From UBA8190 sp003453695 (GTDB taxonomy: Bacteria > Actinomycetota > Acidimicrobiia > Acidimicrobiales > UBA8190), in NCBI GenBank assembly GCA_036796975.1, contig DAIRBY010000006.1:17224-81223 (forward strand): a DNA stretch of 64,000 nt, written 5' to 3'. Made by a program: the position numbers and the translations under genes. Positions 57,687-64,000 of this stretch are shown in pieces (position 1 is the stretch's first letter; the number at the start of each line of letters is the position of its first letter). Below the pieces are notes generated by a model. It had not been told where the DNA came from, searched no databases, and saw only the letters and a list, made by a program, of their open reading frames with translations.

Positions 57687-58994
57687 GCCGGCCTACACCC
57701 TGCTGGTGCGAGGCGGCACCGTCGTGGACGAATCGGATGAGCGCCGGGCCGACGTGCTCGTGCGAGGCGGCACCGTCGTGGAGGTGGGCGACGGACTGCA
57801 GGCGCCGTCCGGCGCCGCCGTGCTCGATGCCGGCGGTTGCCTGGTGTCCCCGGGCCTGGTCGACATCCACGTGCACCTGCGCCAGCCGGGCATGGAGGAG
57901 GCGGAAACGGTCGAGAGCGGCTCGCGTGCCGCCGCGCTGGGCGGCTTCACCGCCGTGCTCGCCATGCCCAACACCGACCCGCCCGTGGACTGCGCCGCTG
58001 TGGCCGGGGAGGTGCTGTCGCTGGGGTCCTCGGCACTGTGCCGGGTGGCGGTGGCGGGCGCCATCACCGTGGGACGCGCCGGTGAGTGCCTGGCCCCCAT
58101 GGGCGAGCTGGCCGCCCTCGGGGTGCGGGTCTTCACCGACGACGGAGCCGGCGTGCAGGACGCCGGCGTCATGCGCCGCGCCCTCGAGTACGCCCGGGGG
58201 CTCGGGGTGACCCTGGCCCAGCACTGCGAGCTGTCCTCGCTGGCGGGTGGGGGGCTCATGCACGAAGGTGCATGGTCGAGCCGTCTCGGTGTGCCGGGGG
58301 TGCCGGCGGAGGCCGAGGAGCTCATGGTGGCCCGCGACATCGCCCTGGTCCGGCTCACCGGTGCCAGGGTGCACCTCCTGCACCTGTCGTCGGCCGGCTC
58401 GGCCTCCCTCGTGGCGCAGGCCAAGGCGGAAGGCCTCGCCGTCACCGCCGAGGTGACGCCGCATCACCTCACCCTCACCGACGCCGAGCTCGAGTCCTAC
58501 GACCCGCTGTACAAGGTGAACCCGCCGCTGCGTGGCACCGCCGACGTGTCGGCCCTGCGCGCCGGCTGCGCGGCGGGGACCATCGACGCCGTGGCGAGCG
58601 ACCACGCCCCGCACCCTCCCGAGTCCAAGGAGACGACGCTGGAGGCGGCGGCGCCGGGGATGCTCGGGCTCGAGACGGCGCTGGCGGTCACCATGGACGC
58701 CCTCACCGACGGGACGGGCATGTCGGCGGGCGAGGTCCTCGCCCTCATGTCGTGGCGTCCCGCCCGCCTGGCGGGGATGGCGGCGCAGGACGGTGGCGAC
58801 CAGGGAGGCCCCGTCGGCCCCGGGTCGCCGGCCAATCTGTGCGTGTTCGACCCCGCCGCACAGTGGGAGGTCGACTCCGCCAAGCTGGCCAGCCGCAGCC
58901 GCAACACGCCGTGGGCGGGGCGGACCCTGCGGGGCCGTGTCCGGCACACGATCTACCGGGGCGAGCCGGTGGTGATCGACGGAGTGCCACAGCG

Positions 58995-58998
<4 letters not shown>
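57679..58998 (+). CDS. pyrC: dihydroorotase (class I)
   Basis: Zinc-dependent amidohydrolase of 439 residues. GLVDIHVHLRQPGMEEAETVESG carries the HxH metal motif and substrate arginine, AMPNTDPPVD follows, HLLHLSSAGS and TAEVTPHHLTLTD hold metal histidines, and ASDHAPHPPESK the catalytic aspartate. VLVRGGTVV repeats twice near the N terminus (TLLVRGGTVVDE and VLVRGGTVVEV). The GTG start overlaps pyrB by eight bases; no other start lies closer. Confidence 0.96.
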
Positions 58999-60122
<1,124 letters not shown>

Positions 60123-60138
60123 ACGGGCAGGCCCGGTA

Positions 60139-63491
<3,353 letters not shown>

Positions 63492-63495
<4 letters not shown>

Positions 63496-64000
63496 GGGCG
63501 GCTGTGGGCCGGGTCGACCTCCGCAGCGCAGTGGGGTCGTTGACGCTCCCCAACCCGGTCCTCACCGCCTCGGGGACGGCGGGACACGGAGCCGAGCTGG
63601 CCGGGTACGTGGACCTCGCCCGACTGGGTGCCGTCGTGGTCAAGTCCCTGTCGGCCGAGCCGTGGCCGGGCAACCCGGCGCCCCGGGTGTCCGAGACCCC
63701 GGCCGGGATGCTCAACTCCGTCGGCCTGCAGGGCCCGGGCATGGCGCGCTGGCTCGAGGACGAGCTCCCCGCCCTGGCCGATCGCGGCGCCCGGGTGGTG
63801 ACGAGCATCTGGGGGCGGCGGGTGCAGGACTTCGAGCGAGCGGCGGCCATGGTGGCCGGGGCACCGGCCGTGGTGGCGGTCGAGGTCAACGTGAGCTGTC
63901 CCAACCTGGAGGACCGCAGCCGCATGTTCGCCCATTCCCCCACGGCCACCGCCGAGGCGGTGGCGGCGACGGCGGTCGCCGGGGTGCCGCGCTGGGCCAA
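63492..64000 (+). CDS. pyrD: dihydroorotate dehydrogenase, partial at window end
   Basis: The first 169 codons are present and the gene continues beyond the window. GTG forms GTGA with the carB stop. The translation includes LRSAVGSLTLPNPVLTASGTAG, GAVVVKSLSAEPWPGNPAPRV, GMLNSVGLQGPGM and VEVNVSCPNLED. The cysteine of NVSCPN is the catalytic base of class 1 enzymes, and the sequence resembles class 1B (NAD-linked, needing PyrK) rather than the membrane class 2. A pyrK gene would be expected nearby but is not inside the window. Confidence 0.9.

Overview
This is a single high-GC window (by eye about 70% GC or more) from an actinobacterium. The class Acidimicrobiia is my best guess, but that is inference. 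Supporting signs are the mraZ-to-divIVA division cluster with sepF and a Wag31-like DivIVA, a proteasome activator (Bpa/PafE type) with an intact C-terminal docking tail, DUF3040 and DUF3151 proteins, abundant GTG starts, GTGA/ATGA stop-start overlaps, and a repeated -10-hexamer-plus-six-bases arrangement typical of leaderless actinobacterial genes. A run of ten N at 27630-27639 shows that this is a draft or metagenome scaffold, so single-base frame breaks must be read with care.

Layout. 1-5764: nrdR, a PIG-L deacetylase, dinB, a DUF3040 membrane protein, a ROK sugar kinase, a small unknown, an HNH protein and a frameshifted lipoate-protein-ligase relative. 5765-23817: the complete dcw-type envelope and division cluster, mraZ-rsmH-ftsL-ftsI-murE-mraY-murD-ftsW-murG-murC-murB-ftsQ-ftsZ, then pgeF (laccase domain), yggS, sepF, yggT and divIVA. 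murF is absent from its usual place. 23842-28143: ileS on the minus strand, a histone-H1-like Lys/Ala/Pro repeat protein, and a TraR/DksA zinc-finger protein broken by the assembly gap. 28113-33398: lspA, rluD-type synthase, a group-2-like sigma factor (minus), a phosphoglycerate-mutase-like phosphatase, an Rrf2 regulator (minus), an alkaline-phosphatase-superfamily enzyme and the proteasome activator. 33573-43011: dnaE1, a conserved unknown, a minus-strand thioredoxin-fold DUF255 protein with a coupled unknown, an SDR oxidoreductase and tyrS. 43035-50508: small accessory genes (micro-membrane protein, DUF3151, lipoprotein, flavin reductase, small zinc-binding protein), a minus-strand pair of a CCAEP-tail B12/radical-SAM protein with a cysteine-cluster protein, an ATP-grasp enzyme, an NfuA-type Fe-S carrier and a prepilin peptidase.

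50592-55973: the shikimate operon aroC-aroK-aroB-aroQ, continuing with pepP-type aminopeptidase, efp and nusB. 56052-64000: the pyrimidine operon pyrR-pyrB-pyrC-carA-carB-pyrD (pyrD runs off the window), preceded by a leader with a PyrR-binding-like hairpin, a Shine-Dalgarno sequence directly behind it and an intrinsic terminator that lies inside the 5' end of the pyrR reading frame.

The window is mostly core housekeeping. The parts that deserve a second look are the pyr leader architecture, the CCAEP-tail radical SAM locus, the frameshift in the lipoate ligase gene, the inverted repeat inside the ftsZ promoter, the C-rich G-poor mraZ-rsmH gap, the apparent CTG start of the ROK kinase and the genome-wide-looking leaderless promoter pattern. 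No rRNA, tRNA, CRISPR array, insertion sequence or prophage was seen. No gene-free stretch exceeds 300 bases; the longest (6443-6726 and 5765-5995) are described as features.
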